A DNA stretch of 64,000 bases, taken from positions 5,853,433 through 5,917,432 of the forward strand of contig NC_031783.1 of NCBI RefSeq assembly GCF_001522545.3, read 5' to 3'. Origin of the DNA: Parus major. Lineage: Eukaryota > Chordata > Aves > Passeriformes > Paridae. The notes beneath the pieces were generated by a model. That model had not been told where the DNA came from and searched no databases. It saw nothing but the letters and a program-made list of their open reading frames with translations. Shown here one piece after another: positions 1-15,200 of the stretch. How positions within the stretch are numbered: position 1 is the first letter of the stretch; every line of letters begins with the position of its first letter. The position numbers were made by a program, and so were the translations under genes.

Positions 1-3000
1 ATGTTGGTAGCCCGGGAAACCCCAGAGTGTTCTCCTTTCCCTTGATGCAGGGGCTGTCAACCAGAAATCCCTGCCGTGGGGCTCAGGGGAATGAATGTGG
101 AGCAGCAGCTTGCACACTAAAAGCAGCCCTAAAAGCTCCAGACAGCAGCTAAATATCACAAAAAAGCTCTGTAGAAGTTGGCTCCATCTGGGTATCCTTG
201 CTGCTCCATCCTCCTTTCCATTTCAAAGCCTAGATCCTGTTTCTCTGTCTCCCGTTCCCCTCTCACAGCCTTGGTGTCTGACCTGCCTGGCCTTGGAGCA
301 ATTCTTGCCTTCCTGCCCACACCACAGCCCACCTAAACCTCCCTCTGCCACTCACTGCTGTGCCTTCTCCCTCACTCCATTGCTCTCCTGCTTTTTGCTT
401 TCCACCATCCTGGTCCAGCTGCCACAACTTATTTGGTTCTGCACAAATGAATGTGCCAGCCAAGTACCACAGAGGAATGGCCTCTTCCGTGCTCCATCCT
501 TCAGAGCCGTGTTCGTTCCTACACTGAATACTTCAGAGTAAGGCAAAGTCACACGTTTTGACAGAACCCCCACTCCTATGCCAGGGGAAACTTTTGGGTT
601 CAAATAGGATAATGCCATGTGTTCACCCACTGAAGTTTGCTTTTCACTACATTAAGACACAGAACACCAAGAAATCTCTCCCAAAGACATTTAACAACAC
701 ATCAGCTTTACTGCTCTTGACAGTCTCATCATTGAATTCCCTGATAGGTCTGTGCCTGTTTCTTTTTCTCCTTTGAAAGATCTCACCTCCTAACTTATTT
801 AGGGATTACTTCCTCAGACATTACATTAGTCTTTCTAAGCAAAGCAATTAAGCAGCTTCAACTGCCTTTTTTTTTTTTTTATGTTTGATGTTTTAATGCA
901 TCTCTGCATTTCACCCTGGATGAACATTTTCCCCCTGTAAATATTACAGTGATGTTTGCCACGGTTACTGGAGATGAGGTTACAGTTCCATCCCTGTGTA
1001 AGGGTTATTTCAGTGTTATCATTCAGGAGATTTACTGGAACAGCAGCAAAAAAGGATTCAAAATCCTCATATGCAAGTGAAATTCACAATGGTGAAAAAC
1101 TGCAGCTCTAACATAAGCCTATGTTTAAAATATAAAAAGGGACATGGTGTTTTGGTGTTTTTGGGAAATACTTAGCATACAATATACTGTGTACAATACA
1201 CTGAGTCTAATGGTGTGAAAGACCAATACAAGAAATACCCACATTTTCTAACTTCAGAGCTATATGATTTTCACTAATCTAAATTTAGAAACAGTTTAGC
1301 ATTATTTACAAATATTTTTCCTCAATTACTCTTGGAAATTTTTGTGGAATATCATGATAGAACAGTCCAAATTTACAAATTAGAGTTAGAATAGAACATA
1401 TTAAAAGTTTGTAAACACAGTGGGGTTGATCTTGGCAATACATACACAGTCTTCACAAAAGCTTCACCAAATTCAAGCAGATTACTGCCTACAGAATTGA
1501 GTAAATGCTGCAAAATTAAGACTGCCACTTTAATAGACATTCACACTCCATCTCTAGGTATATTTGCACAGTTTTAAATTAAAGAGCTGCAAACAGGATA
1601 AGAAGTCAACTTCACTCAGCAGAAAGAAGAAAACAAAACCTACATTTAATTGTCTAACCCTTGTAAATTTTGTGTAAGGGAACACTTCAAAAGCACTGTA
1701 ACAAACACTAACACCCCTGGAGGTGGGGCATTGAGCATCTTCATGGACATTTATTCTAGAAGGCAGGTGGATTTATCCCTAAATGATTGCCTTCTCCACT
1801 GGGGCAGCTCTGCACTTTTCTAAAAGCACCTACAACACAAGTTCAACAAGTTTGGAATCAGGCATTCTGAGGATATTTTCCACCTGAAGTTTCCCTACCA
1901 GGCCTGCCTCCTACATAAACACATATTTAAAGGTCAGGAACTTCCTTCATACTCTGTTCCTTCTAAAATAACATCAAATTACAAGAAGGTTTCCTCTTTC
2001 TGATAACAGCCTGTTGCAGAGAGCACTTGCTAACAGAAGCAAGCAGCCAAATGATCAGGTACAAGCAATGTTTCCAAAGCAGGGTCTGATGGGCTGGCAC
2101 AAGGCAGATTTCTGTCTCTGACTCCTTAGTGAGTGACACTAACCTGCTCTCTATTTGCTTGACTGTACCAGCTGAAAGATGCTTAACCTCAGACACGTTA
2201 GACAGCTAAATTAAAAGTCAAATTAAACCTCAAGATTCCAGAAAACAACTCTATAATTTTCCTCTTTCTTTTACAAAGTGCAGTAAAGTAAGCTAAATAT
2301 AAACATGCTCTTTAAAAAAACAAAACTCTTCTCATAAAATTACACCAAAATCAGTTTAGAAAATACTGTATTAGAGGTCCCATTATTGCCACTCTGCTAT
2401 CAATAGAGGTCGTTTTCTTTGCAGTTGTCTTTGCAAAAGTTTTAAGACAATTTGGGAGATCTCTCAAACAAATGGCAGATTTCCTCAATAATCCTTGCAA
2501 CATGAAAACTCCATTGCAACGACTTCCTGAGTTTAATGAAACAGAATGGCAATGAGATATTACAAGCTTGGTTAAGGGAAAGAAGCTCCCTTGGAATTCT
2601 TTCCAAATTGAAAAATGTTTTAATTCCAGCAATAAACTACTTTTACATCTAGGTATTATTGCTGTAACTTCTAACAATTTGTTTATATGCATCTTATCTT
2701 CCACAAATATCTGAATTTCACCTACTCTGACAATGTGTCCAACAGGAATCAAAGATGACATTGATGCAAAGTCATTTTTCAGTACCACATAGGATCAGGT
2801 CTGAAATTAAACCACTTGACTCAACAAAAATTAATGCGTAGCAAAACAAGGATACAGTAACATAAATTTACTCCTGGGAGGCTGCAAAGTTACTTACATG
2901 CTAAATGAAATCAAAGTAAAAATGGGAAAGAATTCAATTGTTTTCAAACTTGCTAAAACATTTTGTCACAGATGGCCCTCTTATTGAAAACTGGCATAGC

Positions 3001-6000
3001 TCCTCATTTGGCAGTGCTCTTTCTTGCACAATTTACCAAGTCATGCATGAAATGATGGCCTTAAGCTACTCTCAGTTTTGCAAAGGACATGAGCTAGCTG
3101 CCATGGAAAAAAAGAGGAGGCAACATCACTGAGTGGAGCTTGAGGCTGTTAGAGCACTTCAGCTTCTCTGCAAACAACCCCCAGCAAGGAGGGAACACCC
3201 CAGGGACTGCTCAGCCAGAATTGCTCCTTTCCACCTCACCTCTGATTATTGGAGCTCTTCAGGATTCACCAGGATTGTGTCTCTGCCTTTTTTATAACCA
3301 ATTTCCCATAGCAAATTAATCTTTAAATGTATTTCCAAACTCTTCTATGCAGCTCCCAAGAGGAATTATTTTTTAGTCAAATTTAAGGGTCAAAACAGAA
3401 TTTCATAATGAACTCTGTACTTTTTAATTAAGGCAGCTCTATTAACAAAGATCTGTGTCACAGCAATGCTGTCCTGTGAAGACTGTGTCAGTACCAATCC
3501 CATTAAACACTGGACTGCCTGCACAAGGCCTCAGGGAACTGAATCAGGTAAATACTAGTTTAAGACTGCCTCTCTTGCCTCACTGCACTTCCCCATTGGA
3601 AATTGGGAAATATCAGTAAATTTCTAATAAAATCTCCTAGGAACACCCAAGGAAATACCTGACCACTGCATGGCCATTACAGTTTATCCATTAATTCCTA
3701 CAGCAGTTAAGGAACAGTCAAAAATTGCCACTATTTATTTAGGGCCAAAATATGATCTCCTAACCCTCACTGAATTTAGTAACTAAAGTGGTAAGCCAGA
3801 ATTTTTTAAAATACCATTTGAAGCCTCCTCTTCAGTCACCCTAAGCCCTACAGATCTGCCTCATGTATCTGTTCTGGACAGAGTGATGAGCCTCCCAGAC
3901 AAACAGCTACCACCTTGTATTGGACTGCCTAAAGGATGCTCAGATTTTGGAAGTGTCTAGTGACAGCAGTAGTTTTGTTCTTGCCTCACTTGGAACATCC
4001 AGTGTGGCCCCACATTTGAGATGGCAAACCTTTATCTACCTTTATATAGATTTTATATACCTAAAAAAACCTCTGTGCATATAGCTGATGTCTGTTTTCA
4101 AGTTTTTACCAAAAATTGTTTGAATTTAGAGATTACTATAATTTTTATCTTTTGATGAAACAATACTCATTTATTAGGTATTCAAGGGGCTGGACAGATT
4201 AGTTAAGTTTGAAAATAATAATTAGAAAAATACCCTATGAATCTTTAAGACAGGTGAGCTACTTGTCTTTACCAGTATTAGTGTAACATGTAAAACAATC
4301 TGTCATGAAATATGATGTTATTTTATATAATTTTTTTTTACATGAAAAAATTTACTACTTGTGACTGATAAGAGCCAGCAGTGACCCCTCACACATTGTT
4401 CATTGGCAGAACTTGTTTGCTAAAAGAAAGTTGTACTGAGTGGGAAGCACCAAGATGCCTACACTGCATCTGCTTCTCAGTGCTTCACTAAGCAAATTCT
4501 TAGGGAGTTGAGACTTTTCTAAATCTAGAAAATCAAATTTAGTAAAGGTCAGTGGAAGCTTGTTATCAGCGCAAAGTTACCTCAGATCTAGCTGGTAGAT
4601 ATTTTTAATATTAGTAGTATTTTGCTCCCTGCATCCAACCCATCTCTCGATTGTAGGCACTGGCTCTATTAAAACTAGGTGCTAAAGGCTTATGAGACAT
4701 CTGAGCCAGTAGGAATAGATCCAAGATAGAAAAATCCCCCTTGAACTTAAATTACAGTTCCACATGATGAGTCACAGCCTTCTGTCACCTATTTCTGCCA
4801 TACAGGCTACATGGCTTTTGTTCATATACAGGAATGCTACTGAGCCACTTGAGTATGAGTTCTCTTTAAAGTGAAATTATCATGGTGCTTCTAGGTCCTG
4901 CATTTTATCTGCTCTTGCTCCAAAGGAGCCCCATTTTTTACTTCCTGTAGAAAGAATTCCTCTTTTTTTTCCCTGCCCAAGGAGAATTCCAGGCTGCAGT
5001 GATAATAATCACAACTGTGATTACTAGCAGATCTAATTAGTTTCATTCGATTGTGTTTTCAAACCTTGACTTAATCTCACTGGTAGAAACAATGAGCAAG
5101 ACAAAGGGGCTTTTTAAATAAAATAAGATATTTAAACACATTTGACTCCTACCAAAATGCAGGCTTAGCTTACCCAAGTGACCACATTTCTTGCAACTGA
5201 TATCTAAATCAATTACCATAGTTCTGAAATGTCTTCCCAAGAAAAGCAAATGAAATTTCACCTGCCTCTAAACTCTTGTCTGACTATGGGTAGGTCTGAA
5301 ACCTAAAAGAACTGGCTTCTGGTTCTTAGGGCAGGGAGGTCAGATTGGATGGAAGAAGGAAGGATTCAAGGATTTTTTAGGTTGCTAGAAACACAGGAGT
5401 TGTCTGCTCTCTTGTCTACTCTCAAGGTTACTCATGGAATTAATCCTTAGGAGGAGAAATACTTTTTGTTTGTGGTGGTTACTTTACAGTGAAAAGATAG
5501 AGGTTTAAAGAGGTCTTTTCCCAAGAAAAGTTACTGTCAAGAATCCTGTTCTTCCCTCCTCTCCTGTCCTAATGGGACCAAAGAAAGTAATTCCCGTATG
5601 AATTCTGCAAGGAGAGGCCGAGGACTGGGAACTCCTGGTTCTCCAGGTGACACAGAATATATTCAAAGCTGCTTTGAGAAAGAATTAGAGTTCAGAGGCT
5701 GAGATTAATTGGATCCTATAGGTGGGAGCCCCAGTAACACCCAGGAGGAGGATGCTGACTGCAGACTTGGCTTGTAGTGTTGCTGCTCTCTGATCCTTAT
5801 GAGCTGGGTCAACATTCAGGACAGTTCCACCCACATTCAGTGACATAAGTAACTTAGTACTAAGATTTGTGTTGTTTTGGTACTTGAACATAGATGCCTA
5901 TATGCATTTTAAATTTTTATGCACATAGGTGCATCCTCTCTGATGAACTTTATAATAGTCATTAAGAAGCATAAAAAGAAAGAAAAAGGTAATTTTTTCC

Positions 6001-6183
6001 AATGAAGAGCCTTCTATGATTTACTGCAATGACTTCATAAATGTAACTTCACTAGAGCAACTTAAATGGATACAAATTAAATCTATGTTTACATTAATTA
6101 CATTCTTTGCATTGAGATCAACTACTTTTTTTAATACCATCTCCTAAACAAGTTCTGACACATCAACACAAGTATTATACTTC
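1..6183. other. No gene recognised
   Basis: AT-rich sequence. The longest frames (95-541 plus, 2351-2788 minus) have no domain, no homology I recognise and no supporting splice structure. Confidence 0.6.
867..880. repeat. T14 homopolymer
   Basis: Fourteen consecutive T on the plus strand. It could be the tail of an old minus-strand retrocopy, but no body is recognised. Confidence 0.9.
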
Positions 6184-6229
6184 TGAAACTCATGAGATAT
6201 GAGATATGAAACTCATGAGATATGAGATA
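6184..6229. repeat. Perfect 23-bp tandem duplication
   Basis: The unit TGAAACTCATGAGATATGAG plus ATA occurs twice in a row without mismatch, and itself contains short ATGAGAT repeats. Confidence 0.95.
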
Positions 6230-9200
6230 AGTATATGCTCAAGTATATATTTTGAACTATAAATATCCTGTTTTGTTTTACCTGACCATCTAGATACAGT
6301 ACAAACATTCAGCAACATTCAAACACATGCAGGATAGGGTTTTTAAAGCAACAATTACATATAAGAATCATCTAAAAAATATAAACATTTGAAGTTATTT
6401 CACCAACTTATTGAAAAAAATCAGTCCCAGAGCCACTTTCTGGAATTAATATACAATTGCTTATTTTTTTATAAGCCAATTAACTGTAATCTCACTCGGC
6501 AGACGGCTGTATGCTATCTACCCTCACACAACTATTTCTGTTCCCACCAGTCCTTTCTATCACACAGATTCCAAAATAACTGTGATATATGTAGGAACAA
6601 GAATATTGCTCCAGTTTAAAGCCTGCCAGATCTTATCTTTCATCTGCAAAGATCAGACAGATTTCTTGCTTTCTTGATTTTAGCCAGAAAGCTAAAATGA
6701 TGGAAGATAACCAAAAAGATAAGACTTTCTTCTTAGACTGCCTTGCTGAGTGGGGAACAATGTCCCATTCCAAGGAACACAACACTGGACAAGGGATCAG
6801 GAGCTACTCAATCTGTTTACCTTGTTTGGCCTTCACCTTCTCACAGACTCTCCTGTCAAAATCCAAAAAATGTTCATATTTTCAAGACAAACAGCATTTT
6901 CTTATGCAGTATGCCAAGGAGCAGATTCTGAATACAATTTTCTTATTAAAATTTCAAAATACACTGGGTTTATATTAACCCCAAGTGTTAAAGGAATAAC
7001 CACTTAACCTTAGTGATCTCACTGTTGTCCTAGCTCACAGATTTGTTTCATGGTTCAAAGTTTTTCTCAATTCAAATATGAAAACTTAAAGCATAATATT
7101 TTTTACCAGCTCACTTTTCATCTCTGCTTCTTATCAACACTCATCCTTGAACGCAGGTAAAAGACCTGTTCATCCCAAACGCTTCAAGCTTCAAAAACAA
7201 AATGAAAAATAGACTCAGTGTTTACTCTGCAGAATTTTCAGTTTCCATTCTTACCTCAGGTGAACAAAATGGTTTTTAATAACATTAATTCCTAGACTGC
7301 CTGTTTACTCTATAAGTAAGTTATAAGGTAGAAAGGGGAGAATATTTTTTCTCAATAATCCCATTTTGAGGATCGGACAGGGACATCTTAATGCTCTGAT
7401 TTGGCTCAATTTTCAGACAGGAGGCATGGGCTGAGGTTTAAGCAAGTGATTTTAACCTTTCATTATTTTGAAAATGTCTTCCTATAATTTACAAGGGTTC
7501 TGTTGGTGCCTTACATTCTGCTAGCCTTTATCAGCTCCACCAGTCATCAGCATGCACAGCTGCATAAGGACATTTACAGGTATTCATCTTAGCTCACCTA
7601 GAACATCTGTTTCTCTTACTCCAGTTCCATGCCCTGACAAACACTAGGGTATTTAAAAAAGGTAAAATTCCTTGGTGCTGACAATCCTTTGCTGTTTAGC
7701 ACAGCCAGTTCTTCCCGATTTAGAGTCATTAAAACATCACCATCATCACTCACACAGGCACTTTTGATTTCAGTGTTACTGAAGAGACTACAGGAGGACA
7801 GAGAGACCCCCAAGAGAAATTCCCCCCCAAGAATCTTAGTGGGATGTATTCTGAAGAAAAAAAGAACACCCAGATATCCCCTAAATGACAAAGATTTCTA
7901 TTCCTTAAGAGATCACCCAGATTATCTATATACAAAACTGTACTATCTCAAAATATATCTTGTCACATATGCAGCACAATGTATATACCCTAAATATACC
8001 CCATCACATCAGGCAAGATTGCTGAATAACTTTGATAATTTTTTTTTATCCAACCAACCAGACCAGGTCCATGAAGGTTTGATACTTTCAACACATGTTA
8101 AGCCTTCATATTTCTCTTAGAAGCATTGAGATAATCTGCACCTTACCTTGATCTATACCTATGTTTTATCTGTGGATTGTTAACTCAATGTCTTCACCAG
8201 CACAATAGCACTTTAGTAAACAAAAGTGTATTTTACTCCCTGAAGTTCAATTAACTGCTGAGTTAAACCTCATATCAAGATGATCAATTAAGGCACTTAG
8301 ACTGCTGAGAGAGGAAAGCATAGGCAGGAATAAAGCTCAGCTTCTAGGGATAAGTAAATAGTGTTTTCTCAGATTCTCTAATTTTATAAATCTGAAGAAT
8401 AAACACACACTAGATGTGGAAAATCAGCACAGATGTGGAGACTTTGATTTTATATATAGATCCATAAGACACTAGCTTATAACAGGACAGAACATTAAGT
8501 CAAAATTCTAACTGAACTTATTATAGTATGAAGCATTCAATTTCTAAAAGGAAGACTAAAAGGGTAATAAATTTCTTTTAAAGGTAAATGATTAATCATC
8601 TATAAACTCAGCAGATATTTTACTGATAAACTGCACCAAGGGATTTACTGCAGAAAGGAATTGTTTTCCTTACATTTCTTACACTGAAATAATTTTTTGT
8701 GTATTTCTGCAGAAAAGAGTGCAGGTCATTACAATCTGATGTACCATTTAAAATAAGGTCTGATTTGACAGTTGTTCACTTAGACCAAGATGCAGACTCA
8801 ACCTAGAAAGCCATGTCTCACACTATGTCCTGCAGCAGCTAAATAAACACACTAACAAGTGTCACACACAGATAAACACCAGTGACTCCAGAGAATGCAG
8901 AGAGCACATCCTCCAGAAGGACATGCACAGTGAAGGACTGCAAATCCATCACCTCTGGAGCACGTGATTGTTAATCTAACCTTATGAAGTCATGGCTATT
9001 CTTAGCATCGAGCACGTCACCGTATAAAATGCTCCTCTTGAAGTGTCATATGCTCAGGATAATTTACTTCATTCACAAGAGCTTCTGAATAGTTAAAGCT
9101 CTGGCTAAATCCCAAAATTCCTCTACGACTACTCTTATCAAGCTGAACAGCATCCCAGTGTTCGACCTCCCTCTGAGAAAAGGAAAGGGAACAGCAGGAT

Positions 9201-12200
9201 ATAATCCACTCCCAAAAATGGATGGAAAGATGGTCTAAAAGTCCAAGGATGTTAAAACTACTCAAGGGGACAGAAAGCAGCTCCATACATTGCCTTGCAT
9301 GGCAATTACCTAACAAATGCTGCATGTCACCCAGGAACAGCAGCCTTGCATAAGCACAGAGCAATTGCAGGCTGTACCTCGTTCTATAGGGAAGGTAAAC
9401 CCAGCTCCAGGCAGTTATTTCAGCAGTTACCATGCCTTCCAACTGCAGAGCAGGGATGACTAAGCTCGTTAAAATTGTCTTCCGTACAGGTTGCTTATAG
9501 ATTCATTGGAGCTAATTCCACACAGTGAGAATTCTTCCGTTCCTATATGGTGTAAATGCCACTCTTCAAGTCTCTTACACTTCTGTAGGCAGCAGTGAAA
9601 TGATTCACTGAGACCTTAAATTACGCTCAAATCAAACACTTAACATTGTCTCAGGCTAAGTTTAAAATCCAGGCCTGCAAATGTACTGCAGTTTCTCAGT
9701 TAGATCTAGAACACTCATCTATATGTTTCCTGGCTGGACACTTAATTTTAAATCCTGTTGTGTGAGCTAAGAAAAAAAAAATTCTCTGTGGTTCTGTCCA
9801 ACTGTCAAAAAAGTAAGTTCAGAATGATAGCAAACATATGATTGGGACATATTTGTCCTCAGAGCAAAATTCTAACCACTATACAGAAAAATTCTCCTGT
9901 CTGTACTAATATTTTGAGAGCATCAGTTGGATAGAACATCAAGGAAAACAGATTATTCTGGTCAACTGCATTATTTTGAAAAATAAAGTCTATTCTACAT
10001 GAAATAGTCCAAAGCTACATTAAGCATAAGCAAGTTATTTTAGTTTGATTTTGCATGGAAACTACATTCAAAACTGGGTTGAAGATTTCCAATGCACAGA
10101 TATATTTATATTGTTTACACAAAAACTATTTGAGAAGCTATCCACAGAGTGTCCACATCAAATTACTTTGTCAAGGTATGATCTGTAACTACTCGAGTCA
10201 TTAGCATGCAGCCTTGATTACTTAGTAGGCACCTAACCACAGGAAAGGAAAACAAATCACATTACCTCGTGCTGATTTAAAAATTGTTACTGGTGTAATG
10301 TGATGCAAACTGACAATGCATTGCAGTTCCAGCACTGCATTGCATCAGAGGTGGAACAAGCAGGCAAAGAAACAGAGCTAAGAATAGCACATTTAACCCT
10401 TCAGAGACAGTCACGGTAAGCAGCAAACATAAATTAGGCAGAGCATAGATAACAATGAAGAAATTCTCTTATTTAGGTCTTTACCAGACTAATCTGCAGG
10501 GGCATGGGAGCATTTATAGAATATAACAACCATGAAGTCACAGCATGTGTGCACATGAACTGCCTTCAAGTACTCTGAAGTGCACACCCAAGCAAAACAA
10601 ACACATGATGCTTCCCTCGTCCCCTCACCCTGCTACAAAACTGCATCCCTTTCTGAATGGAGACCAACATTTCAGTTCACTGCCTGGAGTTTTGAAGTTC
10701 TTTTCTTTGTCAAATGCAGCACTGGGATGGCTTTATTTCTCCTGATGCTTTTCTAATCAGTTTGTGGAGGCTGTGGGTATATTCTCTGACCCTTATCATT
10801 TACTTAAGGGCATTCCAAATTTGTAAGTAGAGCTGTATCTTCTTTGTCTTTGAAAGTTTACAATTACATCACTGTCATAACCTGCCTGTAAATTTCTGGA
10901 GGAAAATAAAAACAAAGCACAGAAAGCAGGTACAGAAAGAGTATCCCTCTCCTTTCCTCTCCACACAGAACTCAAATAAGATTGTTCGGGTTTTGGCTGC
11001 CATTCCCAAAGTCATACCCAAGTTTGAATTTTCATTCTCCTATATGAGTTTTAAATTTATGTGATTTTTCCTGTATGAGAATTTGAAGAAAGGCTTGAAA
11101 AGGAACCTGAGGTATAGCCAAAGCAAGCTGAGTCTCATTGACACACAGGCTTCAGTTATTTCCCATTTTTTAATAGTGCCATCATTTGGAATGAACCAAC
11201 TCTTCATATGACAAGACAAACAGAAGAATCTTTTTACCAACCACTTTTATGCCACTGCCTCAGCACTGGGACCATGGATTAACTTCAATGGGTTTGAATT
11301 TGCACCTCAGTCCTGAAAACTGCCATCACTTTAAGTAGGTGAAAAGGCACTAAGTGGAAGGGAAAGGTGCTGCAGCACATGCCCAGAACCTAACCTGGTT
11401 ATAACTCCTAACTCTTCCACATCACTTCCTTCTCTTCCAGCAGATGAGCATTTCTGTACGTGTAATCAGTGTGAACCAAATTGACCCCACCTTTACAAAA
11501 AACATTTAAAATTTATGGCTCAGACAAGCAAAGTGATCTCTGTTCAAAAGTCAGGACAGAAAAGAACAAATTAATATGTGGAATTTTCTCTAACTAGAGA
11601 TAGGTTCCCCACTTGTTGTATTTCAGCATCTCACTATCTCTTAGTATGGTTATCCACAAAACTCTTGTGGTGGAGAAAAGGAGCAAATGTTTTTCCATCA
11701 GCTTTCTTGGTGATGAGTCAGTCTCCTTTTTCCTCAGCTTCTTTATCCTTACATAATATTACATAATAATATAGAAGTGTTCTATTTCCCATCAAGGAAT
11801 ATCTTGCATGTTTTTAAACACATTAAAGCAGATTTACTTTGAAGCTTTGAATTGTTTGTAGCTTCCCCCAAAAGAAGCATTGCAAATATTGCTCTGTAAA
11901 TGAAGGATATTTTCAGTTCAGTGGTTAATGCAAGACAGGAGAACAATTTTGTACACTTTAAACCAGAACTTGACTTTGAAGAAAATGCTGGGATATTAAC
12001 CTTTATATGGCTATCTAAGCAAGAAAACGTTGTTTCAAAAACATTGGGTCAAAATTATTTATGTCACAGCTGGACAATTTAAATAGGATTAAATAGCAAT
12101 ATAATACCTTTGGCTGACCCAAATCTGTATCTACCGAATAAATAAGTGGCCAGAAAAAAAGTATGTCCTAGTTCTACTCTTAAGTAGAACACATTAAAAA

Positions 12201-15200
12201 CTTTTTTCTTTATGCACCCCTTTTTCTATCCTGACTTCTCAAGAAAAGTGCTGATCCTGAAGGATCCCAGCACCTCCAGAAAAGGCTCCTCTGACTCCTC
12301 ATTAAGTATTTTGAGGAGATCAGAGAGAGGATTAATGGTGTTAACCACTGAAGTACACCATAGCATTTCTCTTACAAGCCATCCCACCTGGCAGGGCACT
12401 CTATGCACTATTAAATACTTTTCTCCATCACGACATTGCTGGCAATGTTAACCACTACCTCTGATATCAGAGAGTATGAATAAACAAAATTGCATTTAAA
12501 AATGTATTAGTTGTATAAGGAACTTAGTTTAAATCATAAAAATATTCCCCAATAAATCCAGTTTGAATTAATATGACAGATCCTATGTCCCAGGGAGAGA
12601 AGGCATAATTTGTACAGAATTTCAATAGACAATGAGCTCCATGTTAAAACCTCCAATCAACAGGAGCAATGTTACCACAGCAAGTTCAAATTCTAAAGCA
12701 AGTAAGCAAAGGGAAAAGAAATTCAACATTTTATTTTAATCAGCATATATATACTTTTAATAGAGACCTAATAATATCAGCAGCTACAAGATACAATAAC
12801 CTCATCATTACAGAGGGGGCACAAGGTTGGTTTATTTGTAAGATTACCATGGACAGTTACAACACATATGAATATTTTTAATTGTTGTAATGCATAATCA
12901 CAAGAAATTCATCTGCCAATGAGCAGATTTTCATTCTATGTAGTGACACTGTAATAGACCAATGTACACTGAAGGAGATCAGTTTCTCTTTGCCATATTC
13001 ATTTCTGCTCTTTGAAAGCTGTAACAGTATTTGTAGATGTCACCATTCTAATTGAAAATGCAAGACTGAGCCATAAGGAACCACCAGTTCTTAAAGCTGC
13101 TTTAAGGTCTGTACAGCTTCATTGGGTAAAGAACAATAATTTGTTCTCAACTCATGAGGTGCTGGCTATTCTGTTTGTAATGGATTATTCTCCCCTCTCC
13201 ATACTTGAAAAGCTACATTTAGGGCTTTTTGTTTGTTTGTTTTGTCCTAGTTTCATTATTATAAATTATTGTATTTGAATCAGCTTTTGACCTAGATCCT
13301 AAAAAATAGATATTTCTAAGCAAGCATTCAGAGCTCACATATTCTCAGTGACAGCCACAATTCTGGGACACAAGCTTAGATTAATGCAGAGAGGGGAGAA
13401 AAGTGTTGGGAAGTAGGTAATGACATTTCTTCCAGCTAATCTGAAACTAAAAGGGACAATGAGCAAACACAAAAGCCAGTAGACTTGCAAGGAAAAAAAC
13501 AAGAAAAATCAGTAAATCAGATGTACTAAATAGCTACAATTCACAATGCTGCATTCAGGGCCAGAAGAAATCTCTTTGCTCAGCAGGAATGAGAAAAGGT
13601 CTACAGCAAGAGCCTCTTGTTTAAAAAACCTAAACCACATACGACTAATTTTCAGAGTTAAAAGGATAGCAGAAAGTCACTCATCTTATGGTTTGTTCAG
13701 AAGCACAAATTTCGTCAGCTAAAAAAAAAAAATCCGTTTCCACACAATCAGTCCCAATACCCAGCAGATAAAACAGATGGGTCACTGGCCATTCACAGCC
13801 CATTTCCATGATATGCATTCTCGTGGTCTATAAATAACCAAGTAGGGACACCTGCTTCCTGGCAATGCACTAGAAGTGCCTCTTTTCTTTCCTACTTTCA
13901 TCGTGTTCATTATGGATAAGGATAAAAAGGGATAAAACACAATTAAGCAATAAAACTTTTTCCTTTCCAAGACAACTCGTATTCTGCCACTCCAGCCTCA
14001 GTACAAACAGCCAACATGTACCACCCATTCACTTGACTGAAAACTGTCCATCTCTCAAATTAAACATACTCTGAGGGAATTCATACTGGGGAGATGGCAT
14101 TATTTTATTTTCATTTTATTTCTACTTCTGATAGTTGCACTGAAATCACTACTAAAATGCTACTTATCCTTCAAGTACGCATATTCATTCTACTAAATGT
14201 TACTTGCTTTGTTGTTTAAAATTCTAAGTCAGAAAATGTCATTCTGTAAAAAAAATGAATTGGAGAATGACTCTGGCCAATGAATTCATTCCTTCTGAAA
14301 AACCCATAGGAGGCACCATTTAGGGTAAAACCAGATAATTTCTGGTGGACCTGCCAAAGGCAACTGTGGCCTTCTGTTCTGGACACAAACAAGCTGGTAA
14401 GGCAGGCTGCTGTCCCAGGATTTCATTGTTTATTCCATTCCAAACAACTCACCCATGTCTTTGTGACATTTGTGAACAATAAGCATAAGAGCACATGAAC
14501 TCCACTGAGCACAGGCAATTGGAAGAGAGGAAGAGATTTCTGCCACTGAACACTGTTCAATAAAGTGTTTCAGCTGGGCATGTCCCACAGGTGCATTGCC
14601 CAAAAGCCAAGAGGTAATATTCTTTCACAATGCACACAAACAGCACGACCTGCCAAAAGCCATTTCTGTCTTCTCTATTTCTTTTATTCCAACCACTCAT
14701 ACCTTTTTTGCAGATCTGGATAAAATAACCCCTCCCTCTCAAGATTTACAACCTCAAAACCCATCCACCCTTCTTCAAACATCTCACCTCCCACTCAAAT
14801 ATCATCTTTTTGCTTTGTTTACTTTAGATGCATTTCTTTCAAACTCCCTAACATGTTTTCATTATGAGCTAATCAACTTCATTTTCCTTTTGGTTTGTTT
14901 TCTTCTCCCAGGCTTTCTCACTATCTACCTACCCTTCTCACTTGATAAAAGAAAGAACATACCAGAAATTTCTCAAAAGGTTGCTCTTGAAAATTAATGT
15001 TTCCATAGGAAATACTATCTCTAATTTACAAAGTAAAAACCAAACATAATCCACATTTCTAAATTCCCAGTCAGAAATAGTAAATGGCCCAAAAAAGAAA
15101 ACACTTTAACAATACTGACCTGAAATACAAAACCTCTGACTCAAAGCCTCAATTTACTCAATGCTGCAGAGCCTGGCTCCCAGTTTCAGAGCTCTGGAAG

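Noticed and set aside
95..541. 148-codon plus-strand open frame at the window start
   Set aside because: Composition is random, rich in Ser/Pro/Leu/Cys from CT-rich DNA, with no domain, and it overlaps open frames on the other strand.
2351..2788. 145-codon minus-strand open frame
   Set aside because: No recognisable family, no promoter or splice context. A frame of this length is expected by chance in 64 kb of AT-rich DNA.
14596..14997. 133-codon plus-strand frame ending in a hydrophobic stretch
   Set aside because: The hydrophobicity comes from T-rich DNA. No family, start context or splice signals support a gene.
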